A DNA stretch of 64,000 nucleotides from Halichondria panicea (lineage: Eukaryota > Porifera > Demospongiae > Suberitida > Halichondriidae). Where the stretch lies: contig NC_087380.1 of the NCBI RefSeq assembly GCF_963675165.1, positions 2,719,803 to 2,783,802 on the forward strand. The letters run 5' to 3'. Below the pieces are notes generated by a model. That model was not told the DNA's origin, made no database searches, and saw nothing but the letters and a program-made list of their open reading frames with translations. Numbering within the stretch: position 1 is the stretch's first letter; every line of letters begins with the position of its first letter. A program made the translations under genes and the position numbers. Shown here in pieces: positions 30,112 through 45,454 of this stretch.

Positions 30112-32323
30112 ATGAGTTACAGTAAGTCATCAGGTCTTGCTCAGTGGACAGTAATCATTTGCTTTTATATAGGTGAGTCATCTTGTTTGTTCAGATCTAC
30201 CATAATTTATATAAAACTTAGTCTAGTGGTTTTTTTCTTTTTATACTCTGCTATTCTTCAGCCCTTGAGGTGCTCACAATCCATGGGCAAAGTTGTCGTG
30301 TTGGAACTGATGCTACAGAGTTTGAAGCTAACAGAGAACATAGTTTCTACCTCAACACTCAAGATCCAGCTCAATGTGATGGGACAATAACTGAATTTAA
30401 TTTCTGCTACTATCGCTCGAACCCAATTCAAATTGCTGCATCATATGACTTTACCTTCTCTGTGTACAGAAGAAGCAGCTCAGAATATATAAGTGTATCA
30501 GAAGCATTCACTACAGGCAGAACTGTTGCTAACTTTGGCACTGGCTGTAGAACCTTTTCGGTAAATGATATTCCAGTGCAGGCTGGCGATGTGATTGGTG
30601 TTTGCATTTACGACCCTCCAGACAATGCTGAATCTGTCGACATATTTGGGAATGATTATACTAACAGACTACCAATAGACATGGTTAGCCAAGATGCAGG
30701 AGAAGATCGTTTTCTTATGTCCACCGGTAACTCTGGCTGTGGAGACATGTCCGTCCCAAGTCCAGTAGCAGTTAGTTCTCTTAATAGAGCAGACGACAGA
30801 GTTTTACACATTCATGCCGACATAAGTAAGTGAAAATCCATTCAAACATAATTTTATGATTACCATTGTGTTTTATACAGCTCCCCTCCCAACCACTGAA
30901 CCTCCAATCATCCTCACGACTATGGGCACAACACCACCCTCCTCAACAGATCCTCCCATAGTTACTGACAGCACGACAGAGACTGAAAGTTCAACAGGCA
31001 CAATAGAAACTTCTCTCTCAAATGAGGTGCCACTAACAAACTCTCCCACAACTAGTACAGGAAATGACTCAATCACCATGGCCCCTTTGGCCCCAGCCGA
31101 GAATACCGGAGTTGTAGCGGGTGTGATGGTGCCATTGCTAGTAATAGTAATCGTCCTGGCAGTGGTGACTTTGGTGGTTGTTGTTTTTCTGGTGAAGAGA
31201 GGAAGATCCCGAAAGGAGATAGCAGAGGTAAATGTTGGTAGGAACACTACTGCAATCAACAATGATATGGGTAAGGTGTTGTTTATCCCAATAAGCATGT
31301 AGGTACAGTGTCACACTAGCTGTTAGTGTTCAGTGTGTTTATTTAATGCTATAGATCAGCTGTCAGATTGAAAGCACATAATTATCACATGTGGATTCAT
31401 TGCTTGTATATGCACATACAGTAAGAAGCCCCCACTCCATCAGTCTAAAGTCCAATGAGGCTTACAGTGTTCACGGCAAGACTCAAGACTCTGCCACAGA
31501 CTATGTTACGGAATCGACTGCAGAGGGGCCTCTCTATGATAGTGTCACAGAATCTGGAGAAGGTAAAGATGTGATAAGAGGATGCATCAATGAATAATTA
31601 GGTACGATGTGCACATAATTATTCACTAGCAATAATAATTATTGCCTGACAATGCATGAAGCATTGATGTACCGTATAGCGTAATCTTCAAGGTGCTTAA
31701 TTTTCGCTGTTTTTGAGGGTTAGCAAAATCCTCCACAAAATGGTTTCACAACACAGCTATAACGGCGGACACAACGTGCATTGACATCCGAGAAGTATAT
31801 ACACAATTTATTAAGCAGTTCAACGAAAATTAATTGCCTTGAAATGTTCGCACTATAATTATGCGCAATTGCTTTTATGGCATGTATTGTTATTGCAGGA
31901 CAATTATCAACAACTCCCACTCAACAGCCCAATGATTTAAACCCTGATGTGACTTATGAGGAAGTGCCAGGACCTACACACTACAATGATCCCTGTCAGC
32001 CGATACCTTTGGAAAATAATGAAGCTTACAGTGTACACAAATCTGGAAATGAAAAAAGTATAGAAATGCCGGGTGAAACATACTTTCAAGAAGTGGACCT
32101 AAAGTCCAACGAGGCGTATAGTGTGAGAGGGGAGGTGCAAGTTGCTGCCATCAATGGGACCACTGATGCAGTGTGCTATAGTGTCATTGACTTGCCTGGT
32201 CATCAATCTGGAGAAGCAACCAGTGGAACTGAAATTCAAATGGACAGTAATGAGGCATATCGCACATCTGAGAGAGATAGACAACCTGAGGAAACTCTTG
32301 ACTATGATTACGCTATCCTGTAA
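30112..32323 (+). CDS. R7: intact kinase-less receptor, 526 aa
   Basis: Exons are 30112-30172, 30262-30825, 30881-31270, 31422-31562 and 31899-32323 (1581 bases, one frame). The signal peptide comes from exons 1 and 2 (MSYSKSSGLAQWTVIICFYI then ALEVLTIHG). Residues 21-208 form the six-cysteine ectodomain (QSC, AQC, FCYYR, GCRTF, GVCIYDPP, SGCGD). A 75-residue Thr/Ser/Pro stalk follows, probably O-glycosylated, then a Val/Leu/Ile helix and the basic stop VKRGRSRKE. The 190-residue tail has no enzyme domain. It holds four Asn-Glu-Ala-Tyr motifs, LYDSV, VTYEEV, VCYSVI (fits the ITIM pattern V-x-Y-x-x-I) and C-terminal DYDYAIL (YxxL). The ectodomain is nearly identical to that of R8, 3.5 kb downstream. 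It would bind the same ligand as the kinase R8 but signal through SH2 or PTB partners; that is inference. Confidence 0.88.
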
Positions 32324-32468
32324 ACTGATCATGAATCACTAGCTGTATGCCTGATCGTTGTAATATTTTAGTGTAACTGGTCGTTTTAAGAACCAGTGAT
32401 TCTTGCTTTTAGCAGCAGGAGACAACCTCCATGCATGCAGAATTCATGCTAACTAAATAATTAGCATA

Positions 32469-33490
32469 GAGTAGATAAACATTAGCGTAATCAGATTTTT
32501 GTTTGTTTTTTGTGTACTATTTTGGCAGATTTGAATTTGAAAACGCTAACGTTTATCTACCTCTTTTTTAGCAACCTCAAGGTAATCTACAGTTTCAATA
32601 TTTACCACCACACACCCACCCTGGCCCCAATATAGCCTGGACACAGTTAATGCCTATCAATGCTGACATTTTCTTAACAATGGCTTTTGGGGTGCATGAA
32701 GTACCTACCTCTCAGCTGCACAGAGACATGGCTGCTAGAAATGTGCTACTGGCAGAGACATAGCTGCTAGGAATGTGCTACTGGCAGAGACATGGCTGCT
32801 AGGAATGTGCTACAGAGACATGGCTGCTAGGAATGTGCTATATAGTGACAACAAATAGACATGCAAGGTGGTTTATTAGCAATATTTTTTTCCTGTAATC
32901 ATTCCCTGACTTCAGAATGTCCTGACATGTACATCTTGCTGACGATATAGATCTATACGTCTCACAAGAAGGACAATATCGTCTATCACGTGGCCCCCTG
33001 AGGCCATTCACTACAAGAAGTACTCAACTGCCAGTGATATGTGGGCTTTATGGGTGTCTGCTCTATGAGATATGGAGTCTGCGACACAAGCCATTTGAAC
33101 AATTTGAAAACCTTGAGTTTAAATCTACATGTATTACTATTAATTAACAAAGTGACACCTTTTATTTTTTGACTATTCATATTGTAGTCAGGTAGACTCT
33201 GGTCGACGTCTATCTCCCTATGGCTGCTCAAAAGTAATTTACCAGCTTATATAATGCATTGCTGGTAAGTTATCTGTTGTTTGTCTGTGCAGGTATATAT
33301 TTTGTGTAGACTATTTGTTATTTGTAGGCATTCTGAGAGGAGCTCCCAACGTCCTGGTTTTGTGACATTGATTGTGTTGATGCTGGTTCGAGGAGATGTG
33401 GGTCCTCCACTAACCCACTGGCTGGAGTAGATCTATTGGGAGCTCCACTAGCTGGAGGCTGGGACTCTCAGCTGCAGAACAGATATAATT
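32469..33490 (+). pseudogene. Foldback plus kinase-domain relic behind R7
   Basis: After the foldback 32469-32560, decayed kinase exons follow: PGQL to catalytic loop (32635-32860), DFG exon (32912-33115), LxPPxG exon (about 33185-33267) and the last exon (33328-33485, ending in a relic of SQLQNRY). The catalytic-loop codons are repeated four times in tandem at 32721, 32753, 32785 and 32813. There are many frameshifts and stops. This is the longest preserved kinase relic together with that of R5. Confidence 0.85.
32721..32845 (+). repeat. Tandem repeat built from catalytic-loop codons
   Basis: Four copies of CAGAGACATGGCTGCTAG plus about 12 bases, with starts at 32721, 32753, 32785 and 32813 (periods 32, 32 and 28). 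It derives from the exon that encodes [10 protein letters not shown] in the RTKs. R6's relic has a shorter version. Confidence 0.85.
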
Positions 33491-33657
33491 ATAGTCATAT
33501 AGATCTACATAATTGTTTGTGAATTACCAAACTTCACACCAGCTCCACCCCTTTTGTAAAAATGAATCACGTTCACCGCCGGCAAGATCTGTAAACACTA
33601 CACTGTACTACAGTGCATTTTAGTTTAAGAGCTATAGACTAGATACTTACTTGTAAG

Positions 33658-36962
<3,305 letters not shown>

Positions 36963-37183
36963 CTCTATTTTTGTTTTTTAAACACACATTTTTGTTTTTT
37001 TGCACCATTGAATGAATTTTTGCTTGCCATGATGAGAAGAACCAGCCCCACCTCTTTCTTGTGATGGGTAAATCCCTTAAAATAGGGTGGTCTAAAGCCC
37101 CGCCCATCTTTTCACTTTCGTATTAAAAAGTTACTCTAGCACTCCACAGTCGAGTCCAGCTCTAGCTCCAGCTCTATTTGGAA

Positions 37184-40100
37184 ATGGCTCTAGCTGGGTA
37201 AGTAAGTCTATGTACACATGCATGCAAGCAACACGTACAGCCTGTGCTACGCACCTGTCTTTCCAGTAAAAATGTTTAAGCACAAATTTGTTTCTATTGA
37301 CGTACGTACGTAGGAAGACTCTCTTCATCACTGGAGCGAGTAGGGGCATTGGCAAGGCCATCGCATTGAGGGCTGCCCGGGACGGAGCCAATATTGCCAT
37401 AGCAGCTAAGACTGCCGAGCCCCACCCCAAGCTACCCGGCACCGTCTACACAGCTGCCAAAGAGTGTGCGTTAGCATAGCTATAATTAATACTGCTGAAT
37501 TTGTCGTCAGGTGCAGTTCTGTTATCATATTAACAAGTAACCTCCTTCACCGGCCTTCATAGGAAAGAAGGCCTGCTATCGACTGCTTGCGCATGCGCCA
37601 AATTATTGGATATTTTTTCCCGTAAAATTTCCTATAATACTGCATCAGAGAAAATATCCTAAAAGTCATACACAGAGCTATATAGCTAGCTAGCTAGAGA
37701 CAGAGCTGTATAGGTTTGTTGTACTGCTATTTTCTTCTGCAGTAGCAGTAGTATAGTAGACTTTCACCAAAGTTAGTGTTAAATGGGCGTGGCCTGTCCA
37801 TATAGGCTCTTGTCAGCTTTCACTCCGTTCAGACGATTGTCATCCACACTGTTGTAGGCTGTGAATCTTTTGTTAACATAGCAGGCTAAGGGTAGCTATC
37901 AGAGAATGCTATCCGATGGGCTAGAAACCTTCAATCGAACTTTCTATCTACTTCCTTCAATCCACTTCCTTTCGTTGTGATGTCATAGTTTTACTGAGCA
38001 TATACGATGTTATCCAAAGCCCCCAGATACCATGGGGATATTAGCGCATGCGCAAGCAGTCGATACCAGGCCCACTTCCCTAAGTGAAGTGGGAAGTGCG
38101 GCCTGGGATCGAGGCTAATTAACAAGCGGCCTCTATAGTACCAGTTAAGAGAGCCCTTCTATAAACACGTTCACTGTACACACACACCCCTTTTCAAAGA
38201 ACCCCTTAGTTAAAATTGTTCAATCATTAATTTTTTGGAAATTAATAATTTGTGTGATTGTGTATCAGACACCACTAAACCTATACCTCTCCATCCGTAA
38301 CACACCCACACACACACACCCCCACACACACCCCCCCACACACACACACACACACACACACACAGTGGAGGAGGCGGGTGGTAATTGTCTACCATGTGTC
38401 GTGGACATTCGTAACGATGCGGACTTGGAGAGGGCAGTACAAGAAACAGTGGACAGGTTTGGAGGTATTGATATCCTTGTGAACAACGCGAGTGCCATCA
38501 GTCTCACGGGTACCACTGAGACAGCCATGAAGAGGTAATTAAGCTGTACTTTAATTAATACACTAGTCTGTTTAGGTGAATAGTACATGCACTAGGTGAA
38601 TGGGGATTGACTGTTTTCAATGCAATAATATACTTTTCTTTCATCAGATATGACTTGATGATGAATGTTAACACTCGTGGAACATTCCTAGCGTAAGTAC
38701 AGCAGTTAATGCCATGGCCTGGCTACATGTTCAAAGAATACAAGCGAATTGTTAACATGTTAAACATGTTCTGATTCAGGGTGTTCACATTAAGTTAGCG
38801 AAATGTACCCACATATATATTAAGGTAGCGAGATGTCCCCACAGTAATGTCTTCAGATCTTAACGTGCTTATGTGCAGGTCAAAGTTGTGCATCCCTCAC
38901 ATGAAGAAGAGCTCCAACCCGCACATCCTCAACATTAGCCCACCTCTCAACCTGAAGCCAGGCTGGTTCTCCAATCACTGTGGTAAGCCTCTTATAAGAC
39001 AAAATAATTACTCCACATTCAGCGGCATACATGTACTTTCAAGATCATGACATACCTGAATATAGGCTACATGTATGTTAACCCTATCATGTATCTCCCT
39101 CACAGCATACACGATAGCCAAATACGGGATGTCAATGTGTGTCTTGGGCATGGCTGAGGAACTGAAGCCGGTGGGCATTGCAGTCAACGGTCTCTGGCCC
39201 AGAACTGGTAGGTCTATGCTAGTAAATGTATGGTCAGTATGTATGCTCTTTGAAAGTTTGAGCAGAGAAATTACTCTAGAGCTTCCTACTACTGCTTGGC
39301 TACTACTGTTTCATGAGATTGTACACTATTTTGAAATGTTTGTTTTCAAATTTTATGTACTTAAGGATAATCTAACTCCTCCCCCGTAGCCATAGCAACT
39401 GCAGCTGTGGAGATGCTGGGAGGAGACGAGCTTGTCAATATGTCACGGAAGCCTGAGATAATGGCGGATGCAGCCTACCTCATTCTGACCAAGAACAGCA
39501 AAGAGTACACAGGTCAATTCCTTATTGATGATGATGTTTTGACAGAGAGTGGTGTCACTGATTTGGACCAGTACGCTCACGCTCCTGGTAAGTTAAAGTG
39601 GATACACAGTGAAACTTGTCTATTGTCATGGTCACCCTATATATAGTCATCCTCTTATACAGCCAGGTTAATGGGCTTCACTGCATGTGTTTTGACCTGT
39701 GTTTGGTAGGCCATCTCTTTACAGCGACGGTAATTGGTCTGCCCTAGGGTGGCCACTAAAGAAAAATGTCACTACTGAAAAAACTTTTTTTAGAAGGATT
39801 GCCGCCCAGAGAACAGTAATTTGTGTAGAGGTGACTATTAGGTATGCTTATCCTTGCCCTAGACAATAATATACAGTAGCTGCATACATACATACATACT
39901 GATCTGAGTGCTGTTGCATTGGTTGAGGTGAATTTTAGACACATACAGTGTATTACCATTACCTGTTAGAGGTACTGTGTGTTTAAATAGCTCTTATAGT
40001 CACTGTCTGTTAGTGTCTCCTGTGTAAAAGGTGTTAAGCTATTTATATTGTGCACTAGCTGTGTGTTATTATCCCTCTCTTAGGCAATCAGCTCATGCCT

Positions 40101-40757
40101 GACTACTTCCTTGACGATGCTGAGAAATTCAGGGACGAGTGGGTTAAGGAGAACAAACCCTCTGCTGACTCTGGCAGCTCAATGGGACCGCTATTTGCTA
40201 AAATTCAACCTCTAATTACCGCAGAAGTAATCGCCAACATTTCTGCCACTTACAAGTTTGCTATCACTGAGGAAACTCCAGGTGAGTGCGTCATTATAAT
40301 TATTACATCATCATGTATATGCTAAGAGGTATTGTATTTAGGAGGTTTGTACGTAGCAACCCAAGGTTAAATTATTACCAGCTTGTCATACTTTTACAAG
40401 GGTACAAGAGCTTGCTTTTTCAAAGTTTTTCTACGTAGTGTTTGTGTGGTTTCTGGTTACAAAGCTTGCTTATAGCATAAATGCCGTATTACGCTTCTGT
40501 ACATTTACATTAATTTTATTGTCTCTACAGAATATTGGTTCCTGGATTTGAAGAACGATGGTTCTGCCGGCCCATGTGAAGCTGACAAAGAGGCTGATGT
40601 AACTCTTGCCTCCAATGCTCAGGTTATGATGGGAATGTTCACTGGCAAAGTGAGTGCCACCTCGGCCTTCATGAAGGGAGAATTGAAGATAAAGGGTGAC
40701 ATTGTGAAAGCAATGTCGCTAGAGAAAGTATTGAACCAAGTTAGATCTAAACTATAG
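37184..40757 (+). CDS. HSDL2: Hydroxysteroid dehydrogenase-like protein 2 (SDR + SCP2)
   Basis: Exons are 37184-37197, 37314-37465, 38366-38534, 38648-38692, 38879-38982, 39106-39207, 39390-39587, 40084-40281 and 40531-40757. The N-terminal half is a short-chain dehydrogenase: the NAD(P) site GASRGIG, NNASAISL, NISPP (catalytic Ser region) and YTIAKYG (catalytic Tyr-x-x-x-Lys). The C-terminal part is an SCP2 sterol-carrier domain (WFLDLKNDGSAG to KIKGDIVKA). The order and the motif VDIRNDADLERAVQ match animal HSDL2, a peroxisomal or mitochondrial lipid enzyme of uncertain substrate. The linker between the domains is shorter than in human. The last three residues are SKL, a classical peroxisomal PTS1 signal. 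Intron 2 (0.9 kb) holds a foldback and a CA microsatellite that runs into the acceptor of exon 3. AATAAA follows at about 40901. Confidence 0.93.
37548..38115. mobile_element. Foldback element in HSDL2 intron 2
   Basis: The left part (GGCCTGCTATCGACTGCTTG then CGCATGCGC, near 37570-37600) is mirrored on the right (GCGCATGCGCAAGCAGTCGA then TACCAGGCC, near 38044-38075). Further GGCC-rich inverse matches extend to 38115. The borders are approximate. No coding content was seen. Confidence 0.55.
38296..38365. repeat. (CA)n microsatellite forming a splice acceptor
   Basis: A run of CA and CCCCCACA units ends in CACACAG, which is the 3' splice site of HSDL2 exon 3. There is no ordinary pyrimidine tract between the repeat and the exon. 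Confidence 0.8.
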
Positions 40758-41204
40758 AAGTGCATGCTCTTTGAACTCTAGGTTTGGCACATAGTATTAT
40801 GTAAAATTGTGGCTCATATTGCTCATTTGCATTGTATAGATCTTGTTATAAGTTATAGCAAAATACATTATAAAAAGTAGTCCAGAGTTTGTAAAGGGCA
40901 ATAAAATGTCTTCCTAGGATAACAAAAAAAGCATAATGGTTATCCGTTATAATTATAAGCTACGTAGTAATAATGTTACTGTAGAGCCGATGCTACCTCA
41001 AACACCATGGCACCCAGAGATGAGCCCACCACTTGTGCTGACCTCAGCAATTGAGAGTCCAGGTCACACGGTACGGCTGTGTGTGTGGGGGGGGGGGTTG
41101 ATATTAGAGAATAATTTATACATGGTCTTATCAAAATGTATAATTATAGTTTACAGCATGTCAGATTTGCTACAATTATAGAATTTTGTTTGTTTGAAAA
41201 TTGT

Positions 41205-41441
41205 TCAGAATCGCTTCTCTAATTCGCTCATCGTGTTAGCGTAGCTCTCCTTTACGCTTGAGGGCAGTGACTGCAAAGCCCTCTGGGCTGGACCAACCAG
41301 ACGAAACTTTAACCAGAACAATCGTCTTTCTTCTCCCCAATTCTCGACAGTGGCTAGCTGCTCAAAGTGCTCCCTCCATTCGTGCCAGTCTCCGTTCCCT
41401 GAGTAGGATCTGGGCACCGCTTTGAGAGATACTGACATCAT
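41205..41441 (-). pseudogene. LTR-retrotransposon gag-like fragment
   Basis: A 78-residue open frame reads VPRSYSGNGDWHEWREHFEQ and later FWLKFRLVGPAQRALQSLP, ending in EKRF and a stop. The W-x-x-W-x-x-x-F pattern and the following helices resemble the start of retrotransposon gag (Ty3/Gypsy type). No nucleocapsid, protease or polymerase was seen nearby, so it is an isolated remnant or a captured gag exon. It lies 350 bp beyond the 3' end of the dystrophin-like gene, on the same strand. Confidence 0.5.
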
Positions 41442-41788
41442 CTGTCTGAAGCAAAAGCTGAGACTGTCTTGTAGAACTAAATCAATAGCCTGTGTTGATA
41501 GCTTCTAAGAAATGATGTTCAGCTGCTTAACAACTCAATCAAGGCTACGCAGTATGAGCTTTTCTAGTCACAATGCTCTGGGAGAATAGTATCCTAATAG
41601 GATGTATTGTCTATCTGAAACTATGTATCATAGTTGATAGTATTATGCGTGGCATATGTTGATATACTATTACGATGTGTGCATTTGATCCTGTTAGTCT
41701 CCCAGCAACAACACCCAACACTCCAAACACTCCAAACACTTCAATGTACTGTACTAATTTAAAGATATTTTGCACAGTTACAGAAGCA

Positions 41789-44700
41789 TTAAAATGTTGT
41801 GTTATTGCATGACATGTACATACTTTCAGTGGTTCGAGTAGGAAATGCCGCCAGCACCTCTTGGAGCAACTCCTCCATTTTATCCTCTTCTCCTCCATAC
41901 ATCGAGGACCACTCGGTGGTTGCAAAGGTGGGTACAGACGGGAGAGAGGGAGTTAACACAGTGTTCACAGCTTGGGTCTTCATCTCTGTATCATGAGATG
42001 TGTACATTAACAACTATATAATTTATACTGAGTGCACAGAACTGTAGTGTGCAATTGCAAAGTGATGGCAATTCGCTCTTTGCCATGGCGATTAGCTGCT
42101 TTAGCTGGGCCTAAAAAAGCAATGGACTAAATGGTAGACGACCACTATACCTGGAGTAGCTGGAACTCTGCCCACAGGTACGGGTACCTTGATGAATGCA
42201 GGCGGTGGTGGCTGTATAGGGTAGAAAAGCGAACCAATGAGCGTTAGTAACACCTGCCTCATAACTTCAATTTAACTTCAATTATTTACCGGCTGATTTT
42301 CCACTTCTCTTAAACGTTCTGCGAGTCGGTCCATTTGAGCACGTAGAGCTTCATTCTCCTCCTCCAGCCCAGAGATATGACTCTGTAGCCTTCCTCTCGG
42401 TACCTCCTCCTCACCTATACGCAGTTAGGCATCATCGGTTAATCAGTAGGTTCAATTTTAACAATTAGGACTTTGTATATGCATCAAACTAGCTACATAC
42501 TCGATACATGATACACTGGGTAGCTGTGATTCTGATATACAATACACGTGTACAGTACTATAGTATTCTCACCAGGAGGTCGTTCAGAGTGTATAGGTCC
42601 CCCGTGATGTTCCACGTGCACCACCTGTGTGTTAGGAGCACCACCCCCACCGTGACCAGTGCCACCAAGCTCCTGCAACCTGTGTATGAAGGTTCCGGAG
42701 AATAACTAGACTGATGTTTTCAACGATATACAATTACCGTGCTGCAAGTTGATTTGCTCTGCTGTGGATATTGGCAAACAGTGGAGACTGATCAGGAATC
42801 CTAAAACACAAAAATGATACACAGTAATACTATACTGATACGTGAGTACTGCATGTTGTGGTCACCCTATTAATTTAGCAAGACAAATTTACTCGCTATA
42901 AATCATAATATGCAGTACGTACCAGCTAGGTCTGCACCTCGAGAGTCTTATCAGCCATGCATGGTGGTGACTGCTATTAAACAGGTCTTCCAGTATATAC
43001 GTACCTTTCTTGCTGCTCTTGTGCAGTTGTAGGATAATCCAAATATATCTTTTTAGGGGGCTTGTTCCGGTACTTTCTCGTCAGCTTATACTTTAGCTGT
43101 TTGGCAAAATCTCTGACGTCATCTCCAGTTGTGGTCTGATGGTATACAGCAAATAAATTTTTCGAAACAGATTTTGATGATAATACTTACTGCAAGACAG
43201 TACTCCCTAACTGGGTGGGTGGCCTTGTGGTTCTTAAGACTCTGCTGCGTCCAATAGCAGCTCTGTATTTAATTTAATATATGCAGCCATCATACTATTT
43301 AAGTGTGAAAAAACATAAACACACCTGGCAGAAATCCACACTGGTACACTTCAGGCAACGGTATCTGCAATAAATAATTACTAGTAATCGAGGCAGTGAT
43401 TGTACACTGTCATTCTATTGCCATTTCTATGAAGCTTCAATTAATCTACTGATTGGCAATGAGCACCAACTCGGCACAATTCATGTCACCACAGCCAATT
43501 TTATTACAGTCAATTATTTGGCATACCTGAACCCGACTATAGGGAAGGCCTTGCACTTGGCACACTTTGCCTCGTGTTTCACGGTCTCTGCAGACGACAG
43601 CCGATGGAGGGTGGGCAGCCATACCACATGGAGGGGCTCTTGGAGTGCCCAGTACAGGAACTCCTCTTCGTTGAGCACATCAGTACCAGCAAGCTCATTC
43701 TATGGAGAGGGTGGCACTGGAGTATAGCTACAGTTATCAATCTGCATGCCGGACTGTGTCAATACCATTGCTGAAGTACCCATACAAAGCACGGCCCGGC
43801 ATTATTCATAACTATACTCCCAAACTACATACAGAGGTTTTCAGGTAGGTTGAGGGAATGCTTTAGAGCATAAAGTTACTCATGCATAAGTTATAATTAA
43901 ATTACTGCTGTACTGTGCTGTATGTAGTAATTCATGCATGAGTAACTTTACACTCTGAAGCATTCCCTCAACCTACCTGAAAACCTCTATACAAGAAATA
44001 TGCATGAGTGATGGGGATTCTGTGTGGTCTAATCGTTTGTATACTGTATGAAGATGAATATCTTTAGATAGGTAGCAATTTATTTATTCATTGGTTTGTG
44101 ATGATTGCACTCACAATTCTCCAGCAGTTCTCAACAGCATTGTCAGCAGTAGCTATCTTGAATGTTGCATTCTCAGACACACTCAGTGGGAGCTGCAAAA
44201 AAAAACACGAGCTAGTTTACCTTGCTACGGTAACTTTGTAGCAGACATTGCAGTAATTCTTACAAGGAGAAGATCCTTCAGCATCATCTTGAGAGTTGAC
44301 TTAGAGATCCCAGGACTGTTTTCTCTCCTGGTTTGCTGAAACATGTCTGTGTAAGAGAGATCACCAATTAAATAGTTGTTACAGAAAGAGTTAACTTTTC
44401 TTACAGGTGAATTTCTCCTCTACTGTGGCGGTACACAATGCAGCCAAAACAACTTTAACAGTGCGAACTTTCACTAAAGCAGTCCTTCCACTGAGAGTGA
44501 GAGAGAAAACAAATAGTTAGCTGACATTGTATGTGCTTTACTAATCATACCTATCCAAGCATTTCAGTAGCCAGCTCAGTGTGACTTCAACGCAGGAATC
44601 TGGTTGGATGAATTGTGCCCGGCCTCGCTGTGCCAAATGGAACAGCTTGCTGAGCAGTGCCTCAAGCTCTTGCACTGTCATCACTTCTGTGCTTTGTGGA

Positions 44701-45257
44701 GTGGCCAATCCAAGCTCAAAGAATGCTCTCTCCAAGTGGTTCTTGCTTACCACATTCACTGCAAGAATAGGACATAGTTGAACAGCAAACATCACTAGCT
44801 ATAGTAGATACCACTTACAATGAGTTACTTTCTGGACAGTTCTCAACTTCATGGCCGTACGATAAGCAGCAAATTTGATCTCGTTCATACCATCTAAATC
44901 AACAAATAAATTAGGGATAATTTGACCGAGGACGACAAACCTACCCATTCTTACGACAACTTCAGATATGTCAGGGTGTTCCCATTGCGAGGCTCCATCA
45001 CCATGACTGTCAGAAATACAAATGGCTATACATGCTACGATTACAAACAGTAGTATTCACTCACTTGATGTAGTAAGGGATTCCCTTGGCTGTCTCTGAC
45101 CTCTCCCATCCTTCAGGCAGAGTGGTTCCACCTTCATGCAAAGCAGTTCACAAGAAATCATAATTTATATGGTAGAATCTACAGCATCTAGAATCTTGGG
45201 TTTGTTGAAAGTTCACTCACCCATTTCCACAGGGACTTGTCCTGGCTCTCCTGGCAT
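41789..45257 (-). CDS. Short dystrophin-like protein (WW, EF-hand-like, ZZ, coiled coil), about 560 aa
   Basis: About 17 exons on the minus strand. The start is ATG at 45257 ([13 protein letters not shown]). The WW domain (45131-44945) has [17 protein letters not shown] and WEHP. EF-hand-like regions follow (44893-44551, SWLLKCLD; 44494-44400; 44345-44257; 44190-44115). The exon at about 43705-43529 gives [20 protein letters not shown] and opens the ZZ zinc finger, whose remaining cysteines (CLKC, FCQSC) and NHKATH are in the next two exons. VRDFAKQL follows, as in dystrophin. The exon at 42414-42290 is a Leu/Glu coiled coil ([16 protein letters not shown]). The frame stops at 41789-41791. 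Spectrin repeats and the actin-binding domain are absent, as in short dystrophin isoforms. The WW domain argues against dystrobrevin. Its role is inferred to be a cortical scaffold for the dystroglycan complex. The intron at about 43710-44110 holds a foldback repeat. Confidence 0.88.
43833..43990. repeat. Foldback repeat in dystrophin-like gene intron
   Basis: The arms at about 43833-43890 and 43930-43990 are inverted copies with a few mismatches (GAGGTTTTCAGGTAGG and its inverse at the outer ends), around a loop of about 40 bp. It is small enough to be a MITE. Confidence 0.7.
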
Positions 45258-45454
45258 TCTACTGTTACTAGCCTGTTTCTACTGACCTCTAGCAAAGTAT
45301 TGTTGGAGGCCGGCTAGCTAACTCTAGAAGGGGGCGTTGCTGCAAGTCTGCAAGCAGCCAGCCCCTCCCCTTTTTGAGGGCAAAGTACAAACACGTGGCT
45401 TCTAAGTCTCTAAGATTGTTCTCAAGCTAGCTTCTATGAGCTGCCAAAGGTGGT
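45258..45454. promoter_or_regulatory. Probable shared divergent promoter
   Basis: Only 197 bp separate the start codons of the dystrophin-like gene (-) and MTG1 (+). The segment is moderately GC-rich with no clear TATA box. Bidirectional use is inferred from the arrangement. Confidence 0.4.
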
